From positions 29,768 through 93,767 of the forward strand of contig VZRG01002593.1 in NCBI GenBank assembly GCA_013397435.1: a stretch of DNA of 64,000 bases, in the 5' to 3' direction. Origin of the DNA: Erythrocercus mccallii. Taxonomy: Eukaryota > Chordata > Aves > Passeriformes > Dicruridae. Below, piece by piece: positions 52,994 to 64,000 of this stretch; positions within the stretch are counted from its first letter, which is position 1, and each line of letters begins with the position of its first letter. Made by a program: the position numbers and the translations under genes. The notes under the pieces are model-generated. The model ran no database searches and was not told the DNA's origin. It worked only from the letters and a program-made list of their open reading frames with translations.

Positions 52994-55900
52994 ATGGCCA
53001 CGGCCTTCAGCAGCGATGGGGAGGCTGCGCTGCGGCGGGAGCTGTGCGCGGCCGTGGCGGCGGCACCGCGGAGCGACCTCGACGGCTTCTACGAGATGGG
53101 CCGGGCCGCCGCCTTCGTACGAGATGGCGGGTTCCGCAAGGTGAGTGGGACCGAGGGAGGGGCCGGCCGGGGGCTGCGCGCCGCCCCCTCTCCCGGTGCC
53201 GCACAGGATTGTTAGCGTTGGAAGGGACCTCTGGAGCTCATCCAGTCCAACCCCCTGGCCAGGGCAGGGTCACCAGAGCACGTTATACAGCAACGCACCC
53301 AGATGCGTTTGGGATGTCTCCAGGGATGGAGATTGCACGAGTTCCCTGGGCAGCTGTTCCAGTGCTCTGCCACCCTCAGTGTAAGGAAGTCCTTCCTCAT
53401 GTTAACATGAAACTGCTTTTGTCTTAGTTTATGGCCATGGCTCCTTCCTCTGTCCTGTTGCTGGGCTCCACTGAAAAGATTATGGCACCGTCCTCTTGGC
53501 ACCCACCTTTGAGATATTTATATGCACTAATGAGATCCTGTCCTCGTTCCAGGCAGGACAGGGTTAATTTTTGCAGTAGCCAGGAGGGGGCATGGCCACG
53601 ACCCAGAGGTTACTCTGTACCACCTCGCATCATTTTCTGGGGACAAGGAAGGGGTCCTTCCTGGGTCCTGTAGTGTGGCACGGTCAGGTATGGTCAGAGC
53701 CCTGCACTGAGCACTCGTGTGCGAATCATTTGTCTCTTGTACATTGTTATTAATAGTGTTGCTCTTGCCATTGGTTTTCATATTTAATTTGCTGTTCCCA
53801 GTAAATTGCTCTGATCTTGACTTGTGATCTTTGCCCTTTGTGCTTTCGATTCTCCCCTCCATCCCACTGGAGAAGGGAGGGGAGAACAAGCGAGAGGTAG
53901 CATGGTTTGGAGAGGCTCACTGGGAGCCCTGAATTGGGGAGTACCATTCCTAAATCACAGCAGATCTCCTCTGTCTTCTCTTGTCCAGACTAAACTGCCC
54001 CAGCTCCCACACCCTCTTCTCACAAGAGATGCTCCAGACCCCTCATCATCTTTGTGGCCTCTGCTGGACCTTCTCCAGCTTAGCTCCTTGTCTTTCTTAT
54101 ACTGAGGAGCCCAGAACTGGGGACAGTACTCCTGATGTGCCTCACCAGGGCCAAGTAGAAGGGCAGGATCACTCTCAACCTGCTGGCCACACTCTTCTCA
54201 ATGCACTCTAGGATCCCATTGGCCCCCTGGCTGTAAGGGCCCTGCCGGTTTCTGGTCGACTTGTCACCCACCAAGACTCCAGGTCCTTATCTGCAGAACT
54301 GCTCTCTAGTAGGTCAGCCCACAGCCTGTGCTGGTAGTTGGATTTATTCCTCTCCTGATGTAGTACCCTACATTTGCCCTTGTTCACCCTCATTAGGTTT
54401 CTCTCTGCTTAATTCTCCAGCCTGTTAAGGTCCTCCTGAATGGCACAGCCTTCAGGTGTATCAGCCGCTCCCCCCAGTTTCATATCAGCAAACTCGCTGA
54501 GGGAATATTCTATCCATTCTATCCCCTTCTGTCTCTTCATCTCACCCTCCCCAGTGCCCCATTCCCCGTCTGCCTCACCCCTTGCTCCCGCCAGGTTGCC
54601 CTGCAGTTCCCTGATGAGCTCCTGGCAGACGCAGTGGAGGTGGCAGGCCGGATGGAGGCAGCAACCGGGGCTGAGATGTACGTGTTAGGAGACACCACGT
54701 ACGGCAGGTCGGTGCGGGGCTCTGGAGGGTGTCCTGGGGTTCCCCTGTGGGCGAGAGTGGGGTGGTGCCAGGGAGGAGGGAGCGCTGCATAGCCTGTCTG
54801 ACAGTAGCTTCTCCTCACAGCTGCTGTGTGGATGAAGTGGCTGCTGAGCACGTGGGTGCGGAGGCAGTGCTGCACTACGGCCCAGCCTGCCTCAGCCCCT
54901 GCAGAAAGCTCCCGGTGCTGCACATCTTTGGGCAGCAGCCCCTGGATGTCGGGTGCTGCACAGAGGTGTTCCGGGAGCTCTACCCCGAGCGGCAGAGCTG
55001 TGTGGTGGTGCTGTACGATGTGGTCTATGCCCATGCAATGGGTGAGTGCTCCGGGGCAGGGAAGGGGGGCTCTGGTACTGCTCTGAGCTCTGCAGAGCTG
55101 CCAGGGTCAGACCAAGCAGGCATTCATTCCCCAGACATAGGCAGCTTTGACTTCTGTCTTCTCCCCTGATGTTGCACCTTCTCCATGTCAGGACCATGGC
55201 CAAGTTTTGTTTTCACTCCTCTCTTCCTTCAGGTGAGCTGGAGCAGCAATTGTGCCCTCAGTACCCCAACATCATCTTCTCTAGGCTGGCATGTGGAGAC
55301 CCTCCTGGCCCTGCACTGCCTGGGGAGGAGCGGAAGTTTGGTCGCCAGTTCTTGGTGGAGGCTGCAGGAGGGCTGCAGGACTATGCCATGTTCTATGTGG
55401 GAGCTGAGGGCCTTGCCCTCACCAGCTTCATGCTGACCTGGAACTGCTGCCCTTTCAGCTCCTTCAACCCTATCACCGGCTGCGGCCGCCGCGAGACCCT
55501 GAACGTCAACCGGGCCCTGATGCGCCGCCTGTACCTGGTGGAGCGGGCCCGGGATGCCAGTGTGGTGGGCATCCTGGTGGGCACCCTTGGCGTGGCGGGC
55601 TACCTGACTGTGCTGCAGCACCTCCGGGAGCTGCTGTGCCGGGCCGGCAAGCGCAGCTACACACTGGCTGTGGGCAAGCCCAACCCCGCCAAGCTGGCCA
55701 ACTTCTTGGAGGTGGACATCTTCGTCCTGGTGGCCTGTGCTCAGAACTCCCTCCTGGACTCCAGTGACTTCTACCGACCTGTTGTGACCCCTTATGAGCT
55801 GGAGCTGGCCTGCAACCCAGCCCGTGAGTGGACAGGGAACTACCTCACAGACTTCCGAGACCTGCTGCCAGGTAATAGCTAGAGAGAGCTGCCCAACACC

Positions 55901-56399
55901 CTCCCAGGGCATATTCCAGCCAGCTGCCCTACCTGTAAGCTGTGGTTGCTCCAGGATAGATGGACCAGGCTAACATTATCGTTCCCTGGCAGGTGCCTGT
56001 GCGCATGTTGAGCTCCCACCGGCTGTTCCCGCAGCAGAGGTTGTTCCTGATGTCTCGCTGATCACAGGGAAGATGCGTGCTACCCACCTCTGTGACCCCC
56101 TGACCTCTCAGCTGCCCCCCAGCACCGCCCTGGCCTGCAGGGACCAGACACGGGCGCTCGCAGAGATCAGCCCTGCAGGTTTGCGTTGGTTTCATGGTGG
56201 GGCTGAGCCCTGGTGCAGAGGCAGTGCCACCTTCTTGCTCTTGGTAACAATTCCTTTCCTCTTCCCAGCCTCCTTCCTGGAGTCCCGCAGCTGGCGGGGC
56301 CTGGAGCAGCAGCTGGGACAGACTCCCATCTCCAAGGCTGTGCAGGGCCGACGAGGGATTGCCATTGCCTATGAGGATGAAGGGTGTGAGCAACTCTGA
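52994..56399 (+). CDS. DPH2: Diphthamide biosynthesis protein 2 (DPH1-DPH2 complex)
   Basis: DPH2 pairs with DPH1 in a non-canonical radical SAM Fe-S enzyme that moves the 3-amino-3-carboxypropyl group of SAM to a histidine of elongation factor 2, the first step to diphthamide, in the cytosol. Coding exons: 52994-53140, 54595-54707, 54821-55041, 55233-55871, 55993-56178, 56269-56399. They join in phase to 478 residues (human 489). The start has a perfect Kozak context (GCCGCCATGG). Conserved blocks include VALQFPDELL, LGDTTYGSCCVDE with Cys88 and Cys89, RRLYLVERARDASVVGIL, GKRSYTLAVGKPNPAKLANF, DIFVLVAC with a further conserved Cys, and GRRGIAIAYEDEG near the end. Intron 1 carries a CR1 with a nested LTR. 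The gene is head-to-head with ATP6V0B and tail-to-tail with IPO13. Confidence 0.95.
53206..54520 (-). mobile_element. CR1 LINE 3' fragment (interrupted)
   Basis: The left edge reads GTTGGAAGGGACCTCTGGAG followed by CTCATCCAGTCCAACC, the reverse complement of the avian CR1 3' end. Later CR1 landmarks follow in order: CAGCTGTTCCAGTGC, AGGAAGTCCTTCCTCATG, then after an insertion GACTAAACTGCCCCAGC, GGCCAAGTAGAAGGGC and TTCATATCAGCAAACTCGCTGAGGG. The element is 5'-truncated, about 0.9 kb without the insertion, with no intact reading frame. It lies in DPH2 intron 1 in antisense orientation and supports a bird source. The right edge is approximate. Confidence 0.9.
53539..53962 (+). mobile_element. 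Degenerate LTR nested in the CR1
   Basis: CR1 similarity stops after TATATGCACTAATGAGATCC and resumes at GATCTCCTCTGTCTTCTCTTG. The intervening 424 bases begin TGTCC and contain CAGGACAGGGTTAATTTTTG, GGCATGGCCACGACC and CCCCTCCATCCCACTGGAG, words that from memory recur in avian retroviral LTRs. Flanking GATCC (53534-53538) and GATCT (53963-53967) look like a 5-bp target duplication. No TATA box or clear polyadenylation signal survives, so the element is worn. Ends are approximate. Confidence 0.6.
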
Positions 56400-56783
56400 T
56401 TCAGCAGCATTGGTACACAAACCAGGAGTGGGGTAGTGTGAGGGCCCAGGAATTGCCTCCCACTGGGTGTTGGACCTGCTGCCAGCTGACACCTTGCTGG
56501 ATGTGGCCTTGGGTCAGTAATACTGCAGCAGAGCATGAGTTGCACCTTTGTTCAGGAATGCCTGTGGCACCCTGAGGCTTATGGCCAGAGAAGCAGCAGG
56601 ACCAGGAGAGACAGGCACTTGGCTCAGACCCAGTCTCCAAGGGCTCCTCCATCCAGGGCAGCTTTGTCCCTACATGGAAAGGTCACAACTTTGCGAGAAC
56701 TGACAGTGCTGGGACTTGAGGCTATTGTGAACTACTACTGCTAACTAAAGCTGAAGAGGATTTGTGAATGAACTTTTTTTTAG

Positions 56784-56789
56784 AATAAA
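56784..56789 (+). terminator. DPH2: DPH2 polyadenylation signal AATAAA
   Basis: AATAAA lies 385 bases after the DPH2 stop, preceded by a T8 run. The mRNA probably ends near 56805. Confidence 0.85.
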
Positions 56790-56805
56790 ACATGGTCTTA
56801 GGAGC

Positions 56806-57733
56806 GCAGATGGGTGATACCAGCTGTCCCAAAGTGAAAAATGTATTATGGTGCCCACCTGAGGAGCAAAGCCCTGTGTGTCAGCTCAGACCAACCAGAG
56901 AAAACAGAAAACCAGAACTAGAACCTCTGACAGTGAAAGCACAGGCTGGGGTGGGGTACTAAGGCAAGGGCAGGGGAACTCTGAGCACAAACAAGCCCCT
57001 CAGCTGCTCTTATGAATGGGAATGGGGTGCACACATCCTGTGCTGTAGTAAAGACCACGTGTTTGGCAGGGGTGGAGCCCAGCCCCTCTCATGTGAAGCA
57101 GAGCTTTTATGCTCCATGCTGGGCAAGCAGGACAGACTGCCATCCCTCCCAAAGCCAGGCAGACACTGAGGCGTCCCAGCCTTGATTTAACCCCCTCCAC
57201 TCGGTTCTTCCCCAGAGGGAAGAGGCAGGCAAAGTCTGGGCACTGCAATAATGACAGCCACAACATAGAAATATTCTTAATATAATTAGGTGCAGGGCCT
57301 CCCCCCTCCCAACCACACATACAAACGAGCAGGGGGCAAATTCCCCCCGCCCAGCCAGCCACTGCTGCAGGCACAGGACAGCCTCCCCGCTTTGGGGCAC
57401 AAGCACCCACAGGGAAGGGCTGGGGAGGGGCTGGTAGCCTGGGGATGGGGCAGCCTGTGCTGGGGCAGTTCTGCCCAGGCTTGCCCTGCCCCACCACCGC
57501 CTCCTGCAGCCAGCACTCTTGTTCCCTTCGAGGAGGGAGCATGCTGGGGGAAACAAAGATGCTGACACCGAGATGCGGCCACCAAATCTAGCTGAGGGGC
57601 GTCCCAAGTGGGTTAATTCTAGGTGGAGGGTTATTCTATGAGGCGTACTGCAGCAGGGCAGGGAGGACGGGGGGGCTTTTCCTTGTGGGGAAGAGCTGGT
57701 CCAGGCAAATTGTCCGCGGTCCTGGCCAGGTGC
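56806..57733 (-). other. IPO13: IPO13 3' UTR and gap between converging genes
   Basis: The IPO13 stop is at 57734-57736 and DPH2 ends near 56805, so the two genes meet tail-to-tail in under 1 kb. I see no canonical AATAAA for IPO13. AT-rich text at 57266-57288 (TATTCTTAATATAATTAG on the plus strand) is the best candidate region for its 3' end. Open frames here are unrelated to known proteins. Confidence 0.5.
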
Positions 57734-58752
57734 TCAGTAGTCTGCTGTGTATTCTGTACCATGCAGCCCTCGGCACAACAAGGTGAACTCCTTCACCATC
57801 TCCTTCACTCGCCGCTTGTTCACACGCTCTCTGCTAAGACAGAGGGAAGGGACAAACATGAAATAGGAGGGCTGCACTGGGCCATGCATGGGGATCATTC
57901 CTGTGGGAAATGAGGGGCACAGCTGCCAGGGCAAGTGGCACACGAACCTGAGGATCTGCTGGCTGAAGTTTTCCTTCTGCTCTGGAGTTACTCGGGCCGA
58001 GGGAAAACCATCCTGCTGCATGGCCTCCTTGATCCAGACACTCAGGAGGCTGAAGCAGTGCTTGTTCAAGGCAAAGAGGATTTCTGCGAAGTGATCCATG
58101 AGGCTGCGGGAAGCCTGGCCACCGATGCCCTGCCACAGAGCAAACAACTTGCTGAGTCCACACTGTCACTCTCCCTGCTCCCACCCATGCCCCTGGCTCT
58201 GTAGGGATGCTGCTCAGGAACAGAGCCCAATACTGCCCGGGGAGTCTGGTCCAGCGTCTCTCACCTCCAGCACTGCCTGCAGCAGCGCTTTGCCATTCTC
58301 ATGCACGACCTGTCCCACCGGGGCGATCTCTCCACAGCGGGGCAGCAGCTCCGTCTGCAACACATAGGCCAGGCTCTCAGTGCCAGCACAGGCTGTCGTG
58401 CCCAACCTCCGCCCCACTCCTGCCTTCCCAGCTCTCAGAGAGGACTCCACAATGGCATCATACTCACAAAAAAGCCACAGGATGCTTTGACTGTTGGGGC
58501 CTCGGGAAACTTGAGTGAAAGGACACCTGCAGGGAAATATCATTCAGGTTAGCAGCCAGAAAACTCTCTGGCCATCCCAAATCAGCTCTGTGGTCCCTAG
58601 CCCTTGGCTGTTTTGCACCCAGCTCTACAGGAGGAGCACGTTGGCTTCTCTCCAGAATGATTTGGCCCATGCCCATGGTACTCACCACACTGAAACACTG
58701 CTTTGACATCCAGGTTGCTACAGAGGAAGAGATCCGGTTTCCTTTTCAGAGC
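57734..58752 (-). CDS. IPO13: Importin-13, C-terminal exons only
   Basis: Importin-13 is a karyopherin-beta that, with RanGTP, imports cargo such as MAGOH-Y14 and UBC9 and exports eIF1A. Five minus-strand exons are recognised, 5' to 3': 58752-58686, 58526-58468, 58354-58265, 58129-57948, 57830-57734. They join in phase to 164 residues plus stop. The peptide starts ALKRKPDLFLCSNLDVKAVF and contains LKFPEAPTVKASCGFF, TELLPRCGEIAPVGQVVHE and ALNKHCFSLLSVWIKEA. It ends RRVKEMVKEFTLLCRGLHG then TEYTADY. From memory this follows the last sixth of human importin-13 (963 residues) exon by exon, forming the final HEAT repeats. Upstream exons, expected to end like the human MQLLAQ, were not found between 58753 and the window edge. 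The gene therefore continues outside it. Confidence 0.93.
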
Positions 58753-61700
58753 CTGCAAGGCACACAGACAGGCAGCATGAACCCGGCGCTGCAGAGGCAG
58801 TCAGGAAGCCTCCAAGGAACCCGGTGCCCCAGACAGCCTCTGCCTGGACACACACTTACCTGAGCACACCCCCAGGAAAGGGCAGATTCACACAGTACAG
58901 CAGGAAACCATCACTTTACCCCTCCCCAAGAATATCATTCAAACAGCCAGGCAGTTTGCTACGCACAGGATCCACTGACCCCAGGACCTGAGGATAAGTG
59001 CCACAGTGGTGTGCAAACACTCTTGACACAGAGGTCTCCAACCATCAGAGCAGATCAGGCAGCAGCACTGCTCCCAGGACAAGGGCAGCCATGCATGGCT
59101 CAGCAGAGACCAGCCACCCATGTACTTTGCTCTTCTCCTGAAGATGCTGGCATCCCTGGGGTCATAGCAACTGATTCAAGCAGTAGCCCCAGACTGCACC
59201 AGATGACAGTGAGATGCCAACATTTCTTGGCAGTTCCAGAGCAGCAAGTCTGAGATCAAGAAAGCTTTGGGTTTTTTAATGCCACACTGTGATTCCACCA
59301 GCCTCTGTGCGGGTCAGGCACTGCTGCTGGAGACACCCTGAGCTGTGGTACCTTGTGCCATGACTTAGTCCCATGGTGCTGGCACTGAGCAGTTACTGGG
59401 TGGAAATGTTTCAGCCTGCGCCCTCCACTCAATGGGAAGGATTTCTGACCTGCCTCAGCAAGCTCTGCTATATTAGGCAGCCACATCCATACCCTGACCA
59501 CCATACCCACTGCTGCGGAAAAGCACTGGGAATGGCAGCCATGCCTCCTGCCCTGCTGTCACTGCAACACCAGGGACAGCAGCCACAGCACTGGAGCGGC
59601 CCCACTGTGTGCCTGGAGCTCAGAGAGCAGCATACCAGGGCAGGCAGCCCTTGGGCTGAGCTCTGTGTGGGGCCACTGCTGCCCTCTGAGCCTTCTCCCA
59701 GGGATAAAAGCAGGGTCAGCTCTCAGTCAACAGCACCCAGGACACACAGCCATCTGCCCTGTGGTCTCTACTTGGTGCAAAACAGACTTAATTCCCATCC
59801 TGTCTTCTCCAGGGGAAGTCCAGAGCCATCTACCCAGTGCAGATCTGGAAAACAAGAAGCTGAGGAGCAGGTTTCAGAGTTACCCCATCTCCTTTCTGAC
59901 CTTTTCTATCACACACTGCAAAAGAGGATTCAGTTTTGGGCACCGAAGGCATCGCTGTACCAGGTGGAAATGGCACAATTGCAGGGACCTGCTCCCTGCT
60001 GGATACAAGTGGAGAACTTCATGGGGCGACCAGGGGCCACGTTATACCTGTGTGTGTATATACAGGCTGTGCACCATTGCTCCTGAGGCACTGGCACCAA
60101 CATCAGAAGGTGAACTGCTGGCTGAGCAATGGTTAGCAACATATCCACTCATCGAGGCTGCTGCTCTTCAGCTGGCCCCATACAGGACAAATGCTTGCAA
60201 GAGATGTTATAGTTTTAGCCCTGGGAGACTACTCCTGCTGAGGCCCTACTGTGAGCTCCAGAACAAAGACTGAGCCTTTCCCCCAGAAACATGTTGCTCA
60301 GAGGCAGCTGGCTCCCATAAGCACCCAGCTGCAAGTTCCTCTACCCGGCCTGTCCATGGGTTTTGAGTCCTACATGCTACAAGTGTTCCGTTTGGCACAA
60401 GTCTTACAGTGTGCTCAGGTTTGCACCTACCTGCAGGGTGCTTCTCCCAGCCAAACCAGACCTGCTGTAGGCAGAGCCACCAAAATTCTGCAGATTCACT
60501 GCAGCATCTGCTCCTCACTCCATCAGTGCCATGGAGAAAAGCGTGCCAGTATTGGGACAGCTCTTTCCCATAGGACACTTAGCAGAGTGCAAGCCCAATG
60601 CAGACCTGGGTACATACACATGTCTAATGTAAAGAGAGATGCTTTTTATGCCCCAAGATGGGGCCCTGTGGAGCTTCTCCCATAAGAAAGCAGCACCAGG
60701 TAGGTCTGGCTGCTCTTTCCCAACACCAGGTATGTCCAGCTACTCTTTCCTTAGCACCTGGAACCCTGCTCCAGCTCTAGCACCTCTTCTTGCCAGCCCA
60801 TCTTCCCTGTCTCTGCCAGAGCACCTCTGCTCACATGGGGGTGGGTCTTTAAACGCTTTCAAACATCCCCCCCCCACATCCTCTGCATGAGCAGCTGCTG
60901 CAGAAATAGGCATTTGCTCTCCAAGATGAACTGTCCTGCAGGACAGCATAGAGGGAATTCTTCACAGCATCTCAAGAGACCACCAGAGAGGTCTTCAGAG
61001 CAGGCTCTTCTGTGCCCTTTTCTTCATAGGCAGACAGGCATGGAAGGAACACCCACTCCCCCAGTAGACAGAGGACAGTAGGGACTGCACCGCCAGTTCC
61101 TGCAGCTCTCCAGAACACACAGCCTTAGTGTCCAGTACCCAGTCTTTTCCCAGACCCCACACCTGGCAGAGCAGAGCTTTGGAAAGGGCACATAAAGCTG
61201 GCCAGGCAGGAGCAGCAAGGGGATGCTGAACTCATGTCCTCCATGGGGTTCTCTGAGTCTGGCTGGAGCAGGTGAGGTGGAGAGCTCAACGACTGCTGCA
61301 TGCAGCCTGGACCAGACTATGAAGGGAGGGAGGTGGGGGATGAAGCTGGTTGTGGTGCTTGGCCAGGCACTGTCTGTGCCATCACAGGAGGTCAATCCTG
61401 CATCTTCTGCCTGGTGTGGCCCTGTGCACCCAGACTGCCCCAAGAATCTGTCAGGGGAAGTCGCCAAAATGGCTCCCAAGGTCTGTGCAAGTAAGAAGGC
61501 CTGCTGAGGTGGGGTGGATGAGGTGGAAAGGCAGGCTGGAGAGTCCCAAAATCCTACCTGCAACCTGGAGCACACATGCGATACCCACTGATTCCACAAC
61601 TTCAGAACCTGCCTGGTTTTGCCAATGCAGACCTGGGTGCAAGTCCCAGCCACCATGGCCATGTGGTTCTGGGCAAAGGTGCTTCAGCTGCATGGGTGGA

Positions 61701-64000
61701 AGTGAGTCCCACACCCTCGGGGTGGGATGCTCACCTTGGGCACTGCAGCGGCGATGCTCTGCACCGATCCCAGCATGCAGCAGAGGAAGGATGGAGCAGC
61801 TGAGAACAGGATGCTGGCACTACTCTGTGCAGCATTATGGCAGACTGGTTATTTTATCCTTAGCTTTGAGTAGTATGATAACTCTGTCATTTGGTTTAAG
61901 CCAGCAACTCCCATGATCAGCCAGCTGTCATCAAGAGTGGATTGCCAATTAGCACTGTGGCAAAAGGGGGATCAGCTACAACTAGGCAGCCCCATGAGCT
62001 GCAACCAAGCCCAAAAATAAAGTCAGCAGGAATCCCATGACAGAGAGAGATGGTTCCCTGTGTGCTGGCAACAGAGAGCTGATATGCAGGCCTCATGAGC
62101 TTCTCCTGAGTTAGCAGAAGGCGGGACAGTAATTGCTGGCAGAGCAGGCAGAAATAGTGCCTGCAAGGAGGAACCAGACAAACTTGAAACAGGGAAGATG
62201 GTATTTCCACCAAGGTGATCAACCACAAGAACAGATGATCAGGGAAGTGGAAAGTCTCCACCTTGACACACTCTTATGTCCAAATTCACTGCTGCTCTGG
62301 AAGATGCATTACTTTGCCAAGGGGTCTGCAGACAGAGCAGGCTGGGTGAAAACAGAGCTCTCGCCACACAAAAATCTGGTCTGAAGAGATCTGCAGTTTC
62401 CTCTGAGTTTAATCCTCTGATCTACAAATCCTCAACAGCAGGAGTATGGTCCTCTGGAAGAGGACAGGCTGGATCCATCTCTGCCATCATACAGCCCTCA
62501 AAGTCCTGAGAGCAAGGAGTCAATCAGGGATGCTAAGGCCAGTTCTTGATGAGTTTTAAAGCACCTCGCTAGATCATCAGTCTGTGAGAAGAGTCAGGCC
62601 AAGGAAGAGGAAACCTTAAGTTCTATGCATGAAGAGAGAAGATGGGGATGGGATCCTTTGGTCTCCATGGGGTTTCAGAAATACAAAGCTCAGGAAAACA
62701 ACATGTCTTGAGTGGGTCGTGGAAGGCTGGCAGCATGATGTCAGATGTCTCACAGTGATCCAAAATGGAGAAGACACGGAGGTAGGAGCCTCTGAGCTGC
62801 TCCTGCAGGAGTGCCTCTGAAGGATATCTGGAGATCCACACACGAGACAGGGCCAGCTGTCCATTGCCCCAGCATTGCCTGCAGATCCTGCCCACAAAGG
62901 ACCGTGTGTAACAGATTCCCAGCACCCTGGATGGGCAGTGTTTGCTCTCACAGTACTCCCCATGGAAGTGCAGCATGGTTGCACTTTTCTCTCCAAGAAA
63001 GCACAAATATTCTGTGTCCAGACACAGAGGAGGAACCCAAGCCAGAGAAGAAGTGACAGTATTTTCCAAAGAAACAACAAGTAGCCTTGGGAGAGTCTTT
63101 GAAAGTCACCTAATGCCTTACACTCTGGCAGGATCACTCCTACCTACCCCCCGAGAGCAATGGGCTTGTTGGGTCCTTTCAAGAACTCCATGCAACAACA
63201 GCTCCCCGCACCATCTTCCAGTGCTTCCCTGCCCTCCTAGGAAGACTTGCTCCTGCCAGACCTGGATCCTTTACCATGATTTCCTCCTGTTACTGATTGT
63301 CCCACTCAAGGAGAACAGAAAAGGGTTTTTTACCTACAACTGGCACATTACCTTTTACACATTCCAAGACTCATGCAGCTCCGCAGGCTCCCATCAGCTT
63401 TTCCTCCCCACCATGTGCACAAGGTAGCCAACTTCCCAGATGCTTTTCTCTGTGGTCTCTGATATAAATCTACAGAAATGTTGTGCTCCAAACTAGGCAC
63501 AGGGTTCAAATGGAGGTACTGCTAGCAGTGAGGTCACCACAAAGAACCTCATGCACAGACCCCATTTACCACCCTCTCATCTTATTCAAAACCCTTGTTA
63601 AAAGGTCACAGCTTCGAGAACCAGAGCATAAGTCTGATAGCCTTGATTATGTTACAGCTTTCAAGATGAAAAGCAGGGAAGAAAAGGCTGCAATATGGCT
63701 TTGAGATGCAATGGGTCTCAGCAGGCTCTGGGCATCAAGGTGAGAACTGTGAGAAGACCCTGCCTAGGGGGAAGTAAGGTGCAGTCCTCTTGCCCACTCC
63801 AACCCTCAAGACCCATGGGAGGATCAGAGGGGTTTGCCTGCTTAGCACCAGGACATGCCAGGCACCCTCCTGGGGCTGTCAGCAGGGGTGGGATAGCCAC
63901 AATTCTGGGAGGAGCCTGGGTGAGTGTTCCTGCACAGCCACTGGTCCAACACGTGTGGTTAGAGGTCTCCCCATTACAGAAACAGAGCAGAAAGCAACTC
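58753..64000 (-). other. IPO13: Probable large IPO13 intron reaching the window edge
   Basis: Over 5 kb upstream of the last recognised IPO13 exon, neither strand encodes the importin HEAT-repeat sequence expected next. Isolated donor-like sites on the minus strand (CTCAG|GTAAGT near 58860, CCCAAG|GTGAGC near 61733) border peptides that do not resemble importin-13. No other gene, RNA or named transposon is recognised. A duplicated 30-bp unit lies at 60694-60753. Confidence 0.55.
60694..60753. repeat. Two tandem 30-bp units
   Basis: The unit CACCAGGTAKGTCYRGCTRC followed by TCTTTCCYWA is present twice, 60694-60723 and 60724-60753, with a trailing partial CACCTGG. The copies differ at about six positions, so the duplication is moderately old. 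Confidence 0.75.

Noticed and set aside
55229..55912. 227-codon frame antisense to DPH2 exon 4
   Set aside because: Shadow of the real DPH2 coding exon on the opposite strand.
58840..58940. Possible extra IPO13 exon ending CTCAG|GTAAGT near 58860
   Set aside because: The peptide in the required phase does not resemble importin-13, and the donor-like site is followed by ordinary intron text.
61560..61800. Minus-strand donor-like sites at 61556 and 61733
   Set aside because: Flanking frames show no HEAT-repeat or other family pattern, so chance matches are more likely.

Overview
This is vertebrate nuclear DNA, almost certainly from a bird and perhaps a songbird. Every recognised gene is split by GT-AG introns, and the window is GC-rich with several CpG islands, as in avian microchromosomes. 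A CR1 LINE 3' end in DPH2 intron 1 and endogenous retrovirus LTR pieces of types common in bird genomes point the same way. One 161-base assembly gap lies at 42861-43021.

Five conserved genes occupy the right two thirds. Strands are for this window: SLC6A9 (+, GlyT1 glycine transporter, coding 20946-34173), B4GALT2 (-, Golgi beta-1,4-galactosyltransferase 2, coding 37375-40391), ATP6V0B (-, V-ATPase c'' subunit, coding 45804-52658), DPH2 (+, diphthamide biosynthesis, coding 52994-56399) and IPO13 (-, importin-13, only the last five coding exons, 57734-58752). I joined the exons by hand from splice sites, reading phase and remembered human orthologues. The four complete models close with correct phase at 633, 373, 204 and 478 residues, close to the human lengths.

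The left 18 kb has no gene I can support. It holds small CpG patches, a GT microsatellite, TG/CA-rich low-complexity blocks, an LTR fragment and one unrecognised signal-peptide-like exon candidate (11625-11735). A large CpG island at about 18.1-19.2 kb is probably the distal SLC6A9 promoter. A second possible SLC6A9 first exon lies at 25292-25378.

The genes are housekeeping or neuronal functions that share a neighbourhood, not a pathway. The order matches human chromosome 1p34 (SLC6A9-CCDC24-B4GALT2-ATP6V0B-DPH2-IPO13) with two differences. No CCDC24 is seen, and DPH2 is flipped, so it sits head-to-head with ATP6V0B over a 335-base CpG-rich promoter carrying three ATTGG boxes and CLEAR-like E-boxes. 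I found no CRISPR array, operon, defence system or other clearly new biological system. The points most worth checking are the DPH2 flip with its shared promoter, the alternative SLC6A9 starts and a possible two-way polyadenylation signal.
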